From Methylosinus sp. Ce-a6 (GTDB lineage Bacteria > Pseudomonadota > Alphaproteobacteria > Rhizobiales > Beijerinckiaceae): 64,000 bases of DNA. A program made the translations under genes and the position numbers. This document shows positions 52,030-61,591 of the stretch, one piece after another. Positions within the stretch are counted from its first letter, which is position 1, and each line of letters opens with the position of its first letter. The notes beneath the pieces were generated by a model. The model made no database searches. It had not been told where the DNA came from and saw only the letters and a program-made list of their open reading frames with translations. The stretch lies in assembly GCF_009811655.1 (NCBI RefSeq), contig NZ_BGJX01000012.1, positions 1 to 64,000 of the forward strand. The letters run 5' to 3'.

Positions 52030-53028
52030 ATGTCGACTTGGACATCGTACTCCAGATCTCTGCCGGCGCTCGCGCTCGCCGCGCTCATCGCCTTCGCCCC
52101 GGCGCTCGCCGAGGCCAAAATGGGCGGCGGCGCGAGCTCGGGAAGCCGCGGCACGCGAACCCACACGCCGCCGCCCGCGACGACGACCGCGCCGCGTCCG
52201 GCCGCGCCAGTGGAGCGCAGCATCGCGCCGCAGCCGGCGCCGCAGCCGCAACCCGCCCCGGCCGCGCCGACCCGTCCGGCCGCCGCTCCCGCCGCCAATC
52301 CGGCCGGCGGCGCCTTCGGCCGCGGCCTGCTCGGCGGCCTCGCCGGCGGCCTGCTCGGCGCCGGCCTCTTCGGCCTGCTTTCCGGCCATGGCCTCTTGGG
52401 CGGGCTCGGCGGCTTCGCCTCCATCATCGGCCTTCTGGTCCAGATCGCGATCATCGTCCTTCTGGCGCGGCTCGCCTTCAACTGGTTCGCCGGCCGCCGC
52501 TTGGCCGGCGCTATGGGCGGGGCGGGCGGCGGCGCGCGTCCGGGCGCCTTCGCCTTTACGGGCGGCGGAACGGGCCTCGGTGGCGCCACGCCGCGCACTC
52601 CGGCCAGCGAGCCGCTCACTCTGCGCCCGGAGGATTTCTCCGCCTTCGAGCGCGTGCTCGCCGAATCGCAGTCCGCCTATAGCCAGGAGGACATCGCCCG
52701 GCTGCACGAGCTCGCGACGCCGGAAATGGTCTCCTATTTCTCCGACGACATTCGCGCCAATGCGCGCGAGGGCGTCGTCAACCGCATCTCCGGCGTGAAG
52801 CTGCTGCAGGGCGATCTCTCGGAGGCCTGGCGCGACGGCACGGACGAATATGCGACCGTGGCCATGCGCTTCTCGCTGATCGACCTCTTCATCGATCGGG
52901 CGACCGGCAAGGTCGTCTCCGGCGACGCCTCGCAGCCGACGCAATCGACCGAGGTGTGGACGTTCCGCCGTCCGGCCGGCGAAGGGCCTTTGGCCTGGAA
53001 GCTCTCGGCGATCCAGCAGACGGCGTGA
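52030..53028 (+). CDS. Exported/membrane Tim44-domain protein
   Basis: The 332-residue product opens with a signal sequence (LPALALAALIAFAPALAEA). It continues through a Pro/Ala-rich linker, a Gly/Leu-rich segment (GLLGGLAGGLLGAGLFGLLS) and a membrane helix (IIGLLVQIAIIVLLARLAFN). It ends in a Tim44-like domain (~200-330: FSAFERVLAESQSAYSQEDI, TPEMVSYFSDDIRANARE, TEVWTFRR). This build is common in alphaproteobacteria; the mitochondrial namesake anchors Hsp70 at the import pore, but the bacterial function is not established. A terminator follows. Confidence 0.85.
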   Translation: MSTWTSYSRSLPALALAALIAFAPALAEAKMGGGASSGSRGTRTHTPPPATTTAPRPAAPVERSIAPQPAPQPQPAPAAPTRPAAAPAANPAGGAFGRGLLGGLAGGLLGAGLFGLLSGHGLLGGLGGFASIIGLLVQIAIIVLLARLAFNWFAGRRLAGAMGGAGGGARPGAFAFTGGGTGLGGATPRTPASEPLTLRPEDFSAFERVLAESQSAYSQEDIARLHELATPEMVSYFSDDIRANAREGVVNRISGVKLLQGDLSEAWRDGTDEYATVAMRFSLIDLFIDRATGKVVSGDASQPTQSTEVWTFRRPAGEGPLAWKLSAIQQTA

Positions 53029-53049
53029 CGCGATCTCTCGGCCGAACAG

Positions 53050-53079
53050 AAAGCGCCCCTTTCGAGGGGCGCTTTTTTT
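53050..53079. terminator. Bidirectional rho-independent terminator
   Basis: AAAGCGCCCCT-TTCG-AGGGGCGCTTTTTTT: 10-11 bp stem with a UUCG tetraloop, T run on the plus strand and A run on the other side. The stop codon of the minus-strand glycosyltransferase lies in its T run. Confidence 0.95.
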
Positions 53080-55810
53080 AGGGCTTATGAATTATCGACC
53101 CGCGCATGTCGCCCGTCAGGCGTTCGAATTCCGTTATATGGGCATCGGCGCAGCGCGCCCAGGAGAAGTCCTGCGCGCGGCGTCGGGCTTCCGCGCTCGA
53201 GCGCTTCCGCTCATTGGCGTCGTTCGCGAGGCGCAGAATCGCCGCGGCGATCTCATGCGGATCGAGAGGATCGACCAGCAAGGCGGCGTCGGCGCCGATT
53301 TCTTCCGTGCTCGATCCACGCGACGTGACGACCGGAACGCCACAGGCGAAGGATTCCAGGATCGGCAACCCGAAGCCTTCGGCGAGTGACGGAAAAACAG
53401 TGCAGACCGCCCCTTCATAAAGCGTCCAGAGGTCCTCGTCCCTCAGCCGGCCGAGGAAGTGAATCCTTTTCATCATGTCGGTGGCGGTCTGATGGAGCTC
53501 GTCGAGATCGACGTTCCATCCTTCCTGGCCGACGACCAGCATGTGCAGATCACGAACGTCGGGCCGATCCACGATCCGCGCGAAAGCGGCGATCGCGGTG
53601 AGGAGGTTCTTGCGCGGCTCGATCGTGCCGACGCACAATATGTAGCGCGAGCGCCATGGGAGCGCGACGATCTTGCGCAAATCGCGCCGCTGCGACCGAG
53701 CGCCATCGCCATCGGCTGCGAGATAGGCGACGGAGGTCGATGCGCGCAAAGTCGGCAGCGCGTCGAGCAGCTGCCGCCGGGTCGCTTCCGAATTGCAGAA
53801 GATATGGTCCATCGTCAGCAACTGACGGAGCTGGCGCTGGAACGTCGCCGAAGCTTCGGCGCTGAACCATTCCGGTCGCTCCAGCGGAAAAAGGTCATGC
53901 ACCATCATGCTCTGCGGCAGAGCGGCGAGGCGCGCCGGCGCGGCGTCGATCGGGAAATAAGGGAACAGCACGACCGCCCGCGCCGGGATCGGCTCATCGG
54001 AACGCGCCTCGTGCTCGAGCCACACGGGTTCGGCTTGCGTCAGTCTGCTCCAATTTTGTCGCAGCCCCTGCGAATAGAAGACGCGCAAGGTCACGCGCGA
54101 ATCGCGCAGGAGCTGGCTCAGGAGATTTGTCGAATAACGATAGATTCCGGTGCGCGCTTTCGGATCGACGGCCGCCATGCAGAGAACATCGATATTGACA
54201 TAGACGGCGACGGCGTCGCCGCAGGCGGCCTGCGCCGCCGGGAGCATCGCCGCTTCCTCGGCGAGAGCCTCGAAGGCTTTGGACGCCCCGCGCTCGAGAC
54301 GCTGCTTCGATTGCTCGACGAGCGCGCCTCGTCCGCGCGTTTCGACGAGGCGTCGCCCTTCGAAAAACTCGTCGCGCGAGGGAAGGCGTTCATCCGTCGC
54401 GATCAGGCAGGCCAGAGTGAATTGCGAAGCCGTCAAATTCCGCTTGGCGTCGACGCTCGCTCCGCCGAAGCTCGGAGCCGAAAGCGCAATGTCCAACTCT
54501 GCGAGGAGAGGACGATCCGGACGACTGCGATATTCGCCCGACTCGGTGAACTCTCGAATTACGACCTCACGCGCCTTGCCGGTCGTGACCGCATGCGCGT
54601 AGCCGCGCAGCTCGCTGTCCGTGCAGCCGCGCTGAAGCAGATAGGCGTAGGCGAGCAAGACGAATTCGAAGTCGGGCAGAGAAAGCAGAATGTCGATGTC
54701 GTCGCAGGCGAGAAACGCCGGATCGGCGGGCGGAATGAGGCGAGGAACAAAGCCGCGGCGCTCCTTCGGCGAGAGCGTCATGAATTTGACGCAGCGCAGA
54801 AGCTTCGAGCGCGCGCGCGCGTCGAGCAGCGAAAGATAACGGCCATAGTATAAGACGAAAGCGCGCGTGCGATGCTCGGCTGGACAATATTCGTTCAGAA
54901 TATATAGAATCGGGCGCACGAAATTGGCCGAGCGCAGCGAGAAGAACTTCATGTTCTTTTTCGAGAAGGGGCCATCGGCGTCGAGCGTGAAGCGATTATA
55001 GAGTCGCGCGCGAAGAGCGATCATGCGCCGGAGGCCGGCCTTTTCGGCGCGCATCGTGAATTCGCTGTCCGCGTGATAATGCGGCGCGTTGCGCTGCTGG
55101 TAGAGGCCGATCGTCTCGAAAACGGATTTGTGAACGAGCGTGCCATTGCCGCATAGATAGTCGACCTCGATCATGTCGGCGCCGCGTCGCTCTTTCGCGT
55201 CGAGCGCATCCTCGAAGACATTGGCGAAGCTCGTTTGCACGAATGCGCCGCTCTCCCAATCATTATAGGCGCCGACCGCCCAGAGCCGGCCGGGCTCATT
55301 GGCGTAGGAGATCACGCCGCCGACGATGGGCGCATTGCTGTCGAGCGCGCCTTCGACGATGTTGGTGATGAAGTCCTTTGGAAGGATAGCGTCGTCATTG
55401 AGCGTCAGAATATAGTCGCAGCCGTCGTTCAGAGCGGCTTTCACGCCGGAATTCGTCGCCGCCGTCCAATAATGCCAGTCGGGATCGTCTATGACGACGA
55501 TTTCGCTCGCGCCGAGCGCGCGGAGCGCCTGCGGCGTGCCGTCGGTCGAACCGGAATCGACGATATAGAGCCTAAAGAACGGATAGTCCTGGTTCTGCAT
55601 GCTCTGCGCAAATCCGACCGTCCAGTCCCGGCGGTTGCGGACCGGCGTGACGACCCCGACGATCGGATAGACATGCCTGGATTTCCGCCGCTGGTCCGGC
55701 GCCTCCGCGGCGGGCCGCTGCGCCTCGCGCGTTTGCTCGAAGGACAATGGAGCTTCGCTCTCGGCATTGGCCGGGTCGTTGCGTCGAAGGAAGAAGTCTA
55801 GCATTCTCAT
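53078..55810 (-). CDS. Bifunctional glycosyltransferase: GT2 + DUF4214-like + GT4
   Basis: 910-residue cytoplasmic-looking enzyme. Residues ~45-300 are a GT2 (GT-A) domain with VGVVTPVRNRRDW, YIVDSGSTDGTPQAL, and the metal-binding region LTLNDDAILP plus EVDYLCGNGTLVHK. Residues ~370-450 resemble DUF4214 (FVLLAYAYLLQRGCTDSELR), common in surface-glycan proteins. Residues ~545-905 are a GT4 (GT-B) domain with ILCVGTIEPRKNLLTAIAAF and VFPSLAEGFGLPILESFACG, carrying the EGFGLPxxE nucleotide-sugar motif. Two transferase activities in one chain suggest successive sugar additions to one acceptor. Overlaps the upstream glycosyltransferase gene by 4 bp. Confidence 0.88.
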   Translation of the reverse strand: MRMLDFFLRRNDPANAESEAPLSFEQTREAQRPAAEAPDQRRKSRHVYPIVGVVTPVRNRRDWTVGFAQSMQNQDYPFFRLYIVDSGSTDGTPQALRALGASEIVVIDDPDWHYWTAATNSGVKAALNDGCDYILTLNDDAILPKDFITNIVEGALDSNAPIVGGVISYANEPGRLWAVGAYNDWESGAFVQTSFANVFEDALDAKERRGADMIEVDYLCGNGTLVHKSVFETIGLYQQRNAPHYHADSEFTMRAEKAGLRRMIALRARLYNRFTLDADGPFSKKNMKFFSLRSANFVRPILYILNEYCPAEHRTRAFVLYYGRYLSLLDARARSKLLRCVKFMTLSPKERRGFVPRLIPPADPAFLACDDIDILLSLPDFEFVLLAYAYLLQRGCTDSELRGYAHAVTTGKAREVVIREFTESGEYRSRPDRPLLAELDIALSAPSFGGASVDAKRNLTASQFTLACLIATDERLPSRDEFFEGRRLVETRGRGALVEQSKQRLERGASKAFEALAEEAAMLPAAQAACGDAVAVYVNIDVLCMAAVDPKARTGIYRYSTNLLSQLLRDSRVTLRVFYSQGLRQNWSRLTQAEPVWLEHEARSDEPIPARAVVLFPYFPIDAAPARLAALPQSMMVHDLFPLERPEWFSAEASATFQRQLRQLLTMDHIFCNSEATRRQLLDALPTLRASTSVAYLAADGDGARSQRRDLRKIVALPWRSRYILCVGTIEPRKNLLTAIAAFARIVDRPDVRDLHMLVVGQEGWNVDLDELHQTATDMMKRIHFLGRLRDEDLWTLYEGAVCTVFPSLAEGFGLPILESFACGVPVVTSRGSSTEEIGADAALLVDPLDPHEIAAAILRLANDANERKRSSAEARRRAQDFSWARCADAHITEFERLTGDMRGSIIHKP

Positions 55811-58098
55811 TGTCGACGACCGCCGGCTCGAGAGTCTTCAGCGAATGGCGAGCGGCCCGGAAAGCGCAGACGCGTTCCCCGGGTGCAAAAGGCGCTGAGA
55901 TAGGCGACATCGCCGTTATAGAGATCGCTCAGCGGGGCGCCGCGGCGGATGATCGCGTCGGCGACCATGAAGCCGCGCTTGCGGCGCTCCTCATATTGCA
56001 GAACGCCGGCCGTCTCCGAGGGCGGCGGATCGAGCGTCACATTCACGGCGTCGAAATCGATCTCCGCATAGGTCGCCGAGGGATTGAGATCGAGCGCCAT
56101 CAAAATGGCCTCGACGAGGTCCGCACGATAGGCGAAGCCGCTCTGCGGCAGAGTGGTGACGAGCTGGTAGAGCGCGTCATTGTAGCGATGGCTGAAGTCC
56201 AGCGTCGCGAGCTCGCGCGCGCGGGACTGCGACGAATCGAGCACGATCAAGCGACTCGCATTTGCGAAAACGGATCGCAGCCTTTCGTCGTCCAGCAAGG
56301 AGATGTCGACGCCGATCGTGACCTTGGCCTGCGCGCCGAACAGTCTGGCGTGATGAAGATCGATGTCTTCGATCTCCTGCAGCGCGGCGATCTGCTCGGA
56401 GTCGAGCGGCTCTAGATAGAGGGCGAATACCGCGAGCCGCTCGATCACGGCGGAGCGCTTCACGCGGCGGCGAGCCGGCGCATTCGTCTCGGCGTCGCTT
56501 CTTTTTCGATCGACGAGATATTCGACGGCCTCGGTCAATTGCTCGGCCATTTTCCGCGACGAGAAATTTTCACCCCGCGCATAGCCTTTTTCGACGAGAT
56601 CGCGGCGCAGATCGTCATCGAGCCAAAAGCGCTCGATATCATCCGCGACGGCCAGCGCGTTTCGTTCGTTTTGGAAATAGGCGCATGCGTCGCCGCCGAT
56701 CTCTCTGATCGCCGATGAGGTCCCCGTCAGGATCGGGACGCCGAGCTTCATCGCATCGACGAGGGGAATGCCGAATCCTTCGTAGAGCGATGGGAAGACG
56801 AGGCCGGCGCTATGGACGAAATAATGCAGCAGCGTCGACTCCGGAAGGAAGGACTCGATCTGAACGAGGTCGGCCACTCCGAGTCGCCGAGCCCATCCCA
56901 TCAGGCGCTCGACGCGGTCCTTCTTGGCGCCTGCGTTCGTCAGCATGATCGGAACGTCGAGACCGCGGCGGCGGAGCAGGGCGATCGCCTGCAGTAATAT
57001 TTCGTGATTCTTGTGGACCCAAGGCACTGCGGGATAAATGAGATAAGGCCGATCGATGGGATTTTTGGCGCGCGTATTCTCGAAATGTGCGCGCGTCTGG
57101 CCGGAGTCCTCGGCCATGAAGCCGCTCAAATGCACCGCGCGCACTTCGTCGACATCGTAGAACGTCTCGAAGTTGCGGCGCTCGAACTCTGAATTGGCGA
57201 GGAGCAGGTCGGCGCGATCGAATACATAGCCGTATTCGCGAAGACGCGCGGCGTTCTCGGCGTCCGAGAAGAATGTCGGATGATGCATGTGCTGCAGATC
57301 GTGAATGAAGGCGAGCACCGGCACATGCTTCGGGATGTAGGTCGGACGCAGCGCGTTCAGCGGATCGAAGTAGCAGTCGCACCATTCGAGATGCTGCGTC
57401 ATTTGCGCGGTGTCGTCGGCCTCGACGACGACGAATTCCGCCCTCGGATAGCGCGCCGCGAGATGGGCGTGATAGGGGGCGACGACGACGCGCAGAGAAA
57501 CGAAGTCCGGGAGGTGCGTGAGATAGGCTTTGCAGACGCGACCGGCGCCGCCGGCGCCCTCGGTCTCCGGGAGCAGTCGCACCAGGTTCAGCAGCAGGCG
57601 AACGCGTCCTTCATTCTCGCGTCGGCTCCGTGCGGCCTGCCGCTCGGTCGAGGCAGGACGGAATTCGAGCCGCCGAAGCGAGAAGGTCGGCGTCGAGCCG
57701 TCGGCCGGATCGAATCGGATGCGCGTCACCGGCTTTTCAAAACGGCAATAAGCGGTGAAGCCTCCATCGGCTTCTTCGTGGAAGCGGATGGGGAGACGTT
57801 CGTCTTCGGAAAGACCCGCGCCGGTGTCGACGTAGAAACAGGCTTCGTGGAGTTGCGCTAGAGCGCCGCCGCCGATGGCGCTGACGGCGTAGGCGCCCGC
57901 GGGAAGGGGAATGGCGCCGAAGCCGGCGAGGTCGAATTGCGGATCTGGGCCGGTGACAGTCCACGCGTCGACCGCATCCGAACTTGCCTCTATGTCCAGC
58001 AGTGGGACGATCGGGAAGCTGCGACGAACAATGAACCTGCCGAGGTTCATCGATCTCAGGGCGGAAGTAACGAGATTTTTGGCCGATCCAGCTATCAA
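55807..58098 (-). CDS. GT4-family glycosyltransferase with N-terminal beta-rich domain
   Basis: 763 residues. The first ~150 form a beta-rich domain (FDLAGFGAIPLPAGAYAVSA, RFHEEADGGFTAYCRF) of unclear role. The GT4 core (~165-520) has LAFIHDLQHMHHPTFFSD, LIYPAVPWVHKNHEILLQAI and LVFPSLYEGFGIPLVDAMKL. The C-terminal ~240 residues (from about SAVIERLAVFALYLEPLDSE) are unrecognised, perhaps a degenerate second domain. The ATG at 58098 and the ATGA overlap with the next gene indicate an operon for surface-polysaccharide synthesis with fcl upstream. Confidence 0.85.
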   Translation of the reverse strand: MIAGSAKNLVTSALRSMNLGRFIVRRSFPIVPLLDIEASSDAVDAWTVTGPDPQFDLAGFGAIPLPAGAYAVSAIGGGALAQLHEACFYVDTGAGLSEDERLPIRFHEEADGGFTAYCRFEKPVTRIRFDPADGSTPTFSLRRLEFRPASTERQAARSRRENEGRVRLLLNLVRLLPETEGAGGAGRVCKAYLTHLPDFVSLRVVVAPYHAHLAARYPRAEFVVVEADDTAQMTQHLEWCDCYFDPLNALRPTYIPKHVPVLAFIHDLQHMHHPTFFSDAENAARLREYGYVFDRADLLLANSEFERRNFETFYDVDEVRAVHLSGFMAEDSGQTRAHFENTRAKNPIDRPYLIYPAVPWVHKNHEILLQAIALLRRRGLDVPIMLTNAGAKKDRVERLMGWARRLGVADLVQIESFLPESTLLHYFVHSAGLVFPSLYEGFGIPLVDAMKLGVPILTGTSSAIREIGGDACAYFQNERNALAVADDIERFWLDDDLRRDLVEKGYARGENFSSRKMAEQLTEAVEYLVDRKRSDAETNAPARRRVKRSAVIERLAVFALYLEPLDSEQIAALQEIEDIDLHHARLFGAQAKVTIGVDISLLDDERLRSVFANASRLIVLDSSQSRARELATLDFSHRYNDALYQLVTTLPQSGFAYRADLVEAILMALDLNPSATYAEIDFDAVNVTLDPPPSETAGVLQYEERRKRGFMVADAIIRRGAPLSDLYNGDVAYLSAFCTRGTRLRFPGRSPFAEDSRAGGRRQ

Positions 58099-58146
58099 TG
58101 CGCGCGCCTCGTGCAGCTGCCGATCAATGACGAATATCTCGATATA

Positions 58147-58169
58147 TCATCAAGTCAACTGGTTGATGA
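58147..58169. repeat. Short inverted repeat upstream of the glycosyltransferase pair
   Basis: TCATCAA-N9-TTGATGA, 49 bp before the start of the 763-residue glycosyltransferase gene, in the AT-richer part of the 218-bp gap after fcl. Possible operator or hairpin; nothing further supports it. Confidence 0.35.
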
Positions 58170-58316
58170 CAAATGAGACGGCCACGAAGAGACATGGGAA
58201 AATCGTTTGTGTCGCGTCCCTTGCCGATCGTCCGACCGATCGCGCAAGCGGCGACGCGGTCGTTTTCGGCGTCGTCTTGCGAAGCGAGCGCCGAAACGAT
58301 CGTCGGCGGCTCCATG

Positions 58317-59273
58317 TCAACCGACGGCCTCGACGACGGACCTATCGGGCGCCTTTTCCCGTTTCAGGAACCATTGATACGCATCCGCGACGCCCTTCTC
58401 CAAAGGAATCGTCGGAGCCCATCCGAGCTCGCGAAGTCGGCTCGAATCCATCAATTTGCGCGGGGTCCCATCCGGCTTGGTCGTGTCGAACACGAGCCGA
58501 CCCGAAAAACCGACGGCGCGCTGAACGGTTTCCGCGAGCTCTCGGATCGTGACTTCGGAGCCGGCGCCGCAATTGATGTGCTCATAGCCGTCATAGTTGT
58601 CCAGGCAGAACACGACGCCGCGCGCGAGATCGTCGACATGCAGAAATTCGCGCAGCGGCGTCCCCGTGCCCCAGACGACCACTTCGGGCTTGCCGGCCTG
58701 CTTCGCTTCATGAAACTTGCGGATGAGCGCCGGAAGGACATGGCTCGTCTGCAAGTCGAAATTGTCGTTCGGCCCGTATAGGTTGCAGGGCATGACCGAA
58801 ATGTAGCGTCGGCCATATTGCTTGCGATAGGCCTGACAGAGCTTGATGCCGGCGATCTTGGCGACCGCGTACCATTCGTTGGTGGGCTCGAGAGGGCCGG
58901 TCAGCAGCGCGTCCTCGGTGATCGGCTGAGGCGCGAACTTCGGATAGATGCAGGAGGAGCCGAGGAACACGAGACGGTCCACCCCCGCGACATGCGCCGA
59001 ATGAATAATATTCGTCTCAATAGCGAGATTGTCATAGATGAAATCGGCCGGATAGGTGTCGTTGGCGTAGATTCCGCCGACCTTGGCCGCCGCGAATACG
59101 ATGGCGTCAGGACGATTTTGTTTCAGCCAGACTTCGACAGCGATTTGATTGCGCAGGTCGACCACCGAGCGATCGACCTTCATGACTGTTTCTCCTCGGC
59201 CTTCGAGAAGTCTGGTTATGGCGGAACCGACCATGCCTTTATGTCCGGCAATCCAAACTCTACGCGCGGCCAT
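58317..59273 (-). CDS. fcl: GDP-L-fucose synthase
   Basis: Bifunctional epimerase-reductase converting GDP-4-keto-6-deoxymannose to GDP-L-fucose. The 318-residue product from the ATG at 59273 (a TTG two codons earlier is less well placed for the AAGGG ribosome site) has the nucleotide motif AGHKGMVGSAITR. Further motifs are FAAAKVGGIYAND, FLGSSCIYPK, the catalytic YxxxK in EWYAVAKIAGIKLC, and NLYGPNDNFD. Its partner gmd (GDP-mannose dehydratase) is not in the window. Same strand as the two glycosyltransferases, so fucose is a likely sugar in their product. Confidence 0.94.
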   Translation of the reverse strand: MAARRVWIAGHKGMVGSAITRLLEGRGETVMKVDRSVVDLRNQIAVEVWLKQNRPDAIVFAAAKVGGIYANDTYPADFIYDNLAIETNIIHSAHVAGVDRLVFLGSSCIYPKFAPQPITEDALLTGPLEPTNEWYAVAKIAGIKLCQAYRKQYGRRYISVMPCNLYGPNDNFDLQTSHVLPALIRKFHEAKQAGKPEVVVWGTGTPLREFLHVDDLARGVVFCLDNYDGYEHINCGAGSEVTIRELAETVQRAVGFSGRLVFDTTKPDGTPRKLMDSSRLRELGWAPTIPLEKGVADAYQWFLKREKAPDRSVVEAVG

Positions 59274-59412
59274 GTTCAATCCCTTCCCGGAGCCAATGCT
59301 CTGGAGTCTGATTCGGCGATTTTTAAGGCGGATCCGTCGTCGACCGCAAATGAAAAGCCGTAAACTCGCCGGAGCGCAAAAGATCGCGCCCGATGGCGCG
59401 GCCGGTGATGGG

Positions 59413-59489
<77 letters not shown>

Positions 59490-59541
59490 CGCGAGACGGA
59501 TATCTACTAGAGCCCGGGGCTTTTGAAAAGGCGTCGGCGCG

Positions 59542-59907
59542 TCACATGCGTCCCGCCGGCAGGCCCTGCCAGCGTGAGAATATGCGGTCGATCTTCGTCG
59601 CCATTATGACGTCGTTCTCATGCAGACCCTTTATCTTCTTCGTCTGCAGCGACACGGTCGCATAGCCCCAGCCGAAGGCGATGTCCGGGTGATGGCCCTC
59701 CGCCTCGGCGAGCTCGCCGACCAGGGCGACGAATTTCGCCGCCTCGCGGAAATTGGCGAAGCGGAAGCCGCGCTCGATGCGGCGCGCCTCGTCGAGCAGC
59801 GCCCAATCGGGAGCCTGCGCGAGCAACGCCTCGGCCTCGGCGCGCTCGAGCGGCGGAACGCCGCCGCGGCAGGGGGTGCAGGTCTTTTCCGCGAGCGTCA
59901 TCGGCAT
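59542..59907 (-). CDS. phhB: 4a-hydroxytetrahydrobiopterin dehydratase (pterin-4a-carbinolamine dehydratase)
   Basis: Regenerates reduced pterin after aromatic hydroxylation; 121 residues. The PCD signature is EGHHPDIAFGWGYATVSLQT (catalytic His pair and the W-x-Y-x-V strand). The N-terminus has the usual PPLERAEAEALLAQAPDW-like opening and the C-terminus ATKIDRIFSR. An internal Met at 59901 is an alternative start. No phenylalanine hydroxylase gene nearby; the protein could also serve molybdopterin-related or other pterin chemistry, as suggested for bacteria without PAH. Confidence 0.92.
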   Translation of the reverse strand: MPMTLAEKTCTPCRGGVPPLERAEAEALLAQAPDWALLDEARRIERGFRFANFREAAKFVALVGELAEAEGHHPDIAFGWGYATVSLQTKKIKGLHENDVIMATKIDRIFSRWQGLPAGRM

Positions 59908-59966
59908 CGTTTCTCTCCTTTAGACCGGAATCCGATCCGACTGGTTCCGTTCGAGCGGAAAGCGCT

Positions 59967-61187
59967 CTAGCGGTCGATCTCTCCGAAGACGATGTCGAGC
60001 GAGCCGACGATCGACGACACGTCGGCGAGCATATGGCCGGTCGAGAGGCGGTCGGCCGCGGCGAGATGGGCGTAGGAGGGCGGGCGCAGCTTGCAGCGAT
60101 AGGGCTTGTTCAGCCCGTGGGAGACGAGATAGACGCCGAACTCGCCCTTGGGCGCCTCCACCGCCGCATAGACTTCGCCGGGGGGCACATGGAACCCCTC
60201 GCTATAGAGCTTGAACTGCTCGATCGTCGCCTCCATCGAGCGCTTCATGACCTCGCGCCGCGGCGGCGTGATCTTCGCGTCGAGGGCGGCGACGGGCCCC
60301 TGGCCGGCCGCCGCGCGCAGCTTTTCCACGCATTGCCGCATGATGCGGATCGACTGGCGCATCTCGGCCATGCGCACGCAATAGCGGTCGTAGCAATCGC
60401 CGTGGCGCCCGACCGGAATGTCGAAATCCATCTCCTCGTAGCATTCGTAGGGCTGCGCCTTGCGCAAGTCCCATTGCGCGCCGCATGCGCGCAGAAACAC
60501 GCCCGAGAAGCCGAGGCCCCAGGCCTCCTCCAGCGTCACGGCGGCGATGTCGACATTGCGCGCCTTGAAGATGCGATTGTCGGTGAGCAGCCCTTCGAGA
60601 TCGTCGCAGGTCTCGAGAAAGGGGTCGCAGAACGCCTCTATGTCGTCGATGAGCGCGGCCGGCAGGTCCTGATGCACGCCGCCGAAACGGAAGTAGTTGG
60701 CGTGCATGCGCGCGCCGGAGGCGCGCTCGTAGAACGCCATCAGCTTCTCGCGCTCCTCGAAGCCCCAGAGATTGGGCGTCAGCGCGCCGCAGTCCGAGGC
60801 CCAGGTCGTGATGTTGAGCATATGCGAGAGCAGCCGGCCGATTTCGCAATAGAGCACGCGAATGAGCTGCGCGCGCCTCGGAACCTCGAGGTCGAGCAGC
60901 CGCTCGGCGGCGAGGCAGAAGGCGTGCTCCTGATTCATCGGCGCGACATAGTCGAGACGGTCGAAATAGGGCAGGGCCTGCAGATAGGTCTTGTCCTCTA
61001 TGAGCTTCTCGGTGCCGCGATGCAGAAAGCCGACATGCGGATCGGCATGGACGACGACCTCGCCGTCGAGCTCCAGCACGAGCCGCAGCACGCCATGCGC
61101 GGCCGGATGCACGGGGCCGAAATTCAGCATGAAGCTGCGCTCGCCGTCGGGATGCGGAATCGCTCGCGCTCTCTGACCGAGGCTCAT
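59967..61187 (-). CDS. nuoD: NADH-quinone oxidoreductase subunit D, isolated copy
   Basis: 49-kDa-type subunit of complex I forming part of the quinone site; 406 residues from the ATG at 61187 (GGAG in front). Motifs: [60 protein letters not shown] (with the quinone-site Tyr), [20 protein letters not shown] and [18 protein letters not shown]. All look intact, so it is probably functional. No other nuo gene is adjacent, unlike the usual nuoA-N cluster, so this is either a second copy or a displaced one. Confidence 0.92.
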   Translation of the reverse strand: MSLGQRARAIPHPDGERSFMLNFGPVHPAAHGVLRLVLELDGEVVVHADPHVGFLHRGTEKLIEDKTYLQALPYFDRLDYVAPMNQEHAFCLAAERLLDLEVPRRAQLIRVLYCEIGRLLSHMLNITTWASDCGALTPNLWGFEEREKLMAFYERASGARMHANYFRFGGVHQDLPAALIDDIEAFCDPFLETCDDLEGLLTDNRIFKARNVDIAAVTLEEAWGLGFSGVFLRACGAQWDLRKAQPYECYEEMDFDIPVGRHGDCYDRYCVRMAEMRQSIRIMRQCVEKLRAAAGQGPVAALDAKITPPRREVMKRSMEATIEQFKLYSEGFHVPPGEVYAAVEAPKGEFGVYLVSHGLNKPYRCKLRPPSYAHLAAADRLSTGHMLADVSSIVGSLDIVFGEIDR

Positions 61188-61265
61188 CCGCGTCTCCATT
61201 CGGCGCGAAACCCGATCGGCGCGTCGGCGTTATCCCCTATCCATCCTCGAAACGGGGAGAAAGAA

Positions 61266-61442
61266 ATGAGCGATCTTCTGCGCTGGGCCATCGTCTTCCT
61301 GGTAGTCGGTCTGATAGCGGCCTTCTTCGGCTTCGGCGGCGTCGCCGGCACCGCGGTGGAGGCGGCGCGCATCCTCTTCTGGGTGGCGGTCGTGCTCTTC
61401 GTCATCGCCCTCGTCGGCGGCCTGCTGCGGCGCGGCGTCTGA
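61266..61442 (+). CDS. DUF1328 (YtjA-type) small membrane protein
   Basis: 58-residue protein, MSDLLRWAIVFLVVGLIAAF, followed by FGFGGVAGTAVEAARILFWV and a second helix ending GGLLRRGV: two membrane helices with a Gly-rich hinge, the DUF1328 pattern. Function unknown; often stress-associated. The ATG at 61266 follows GGGGAGAAAGAA. Divergent from nuoD. Confidence 0.85.
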   Translation: MSDLLRWAIVFLVVGLIAAFFGFGGVAGTAVEAARILFWVAVVLFVIALVGGLLRRGV

Positions 61443-61591
61443 CGAAGGTCAACGCTCCGCGAGGGTGAAAGTTGCCGTCGCGCGCCATGCGCGGTCGGGT
61501 CTGTTTCAACGCGTTTCCGGACGCCGGACCGGCGTCCACTTCGGCTGGAAACGCTCTATATTCCCGCCCGGACAGCGCGGGGACGAGCGGC

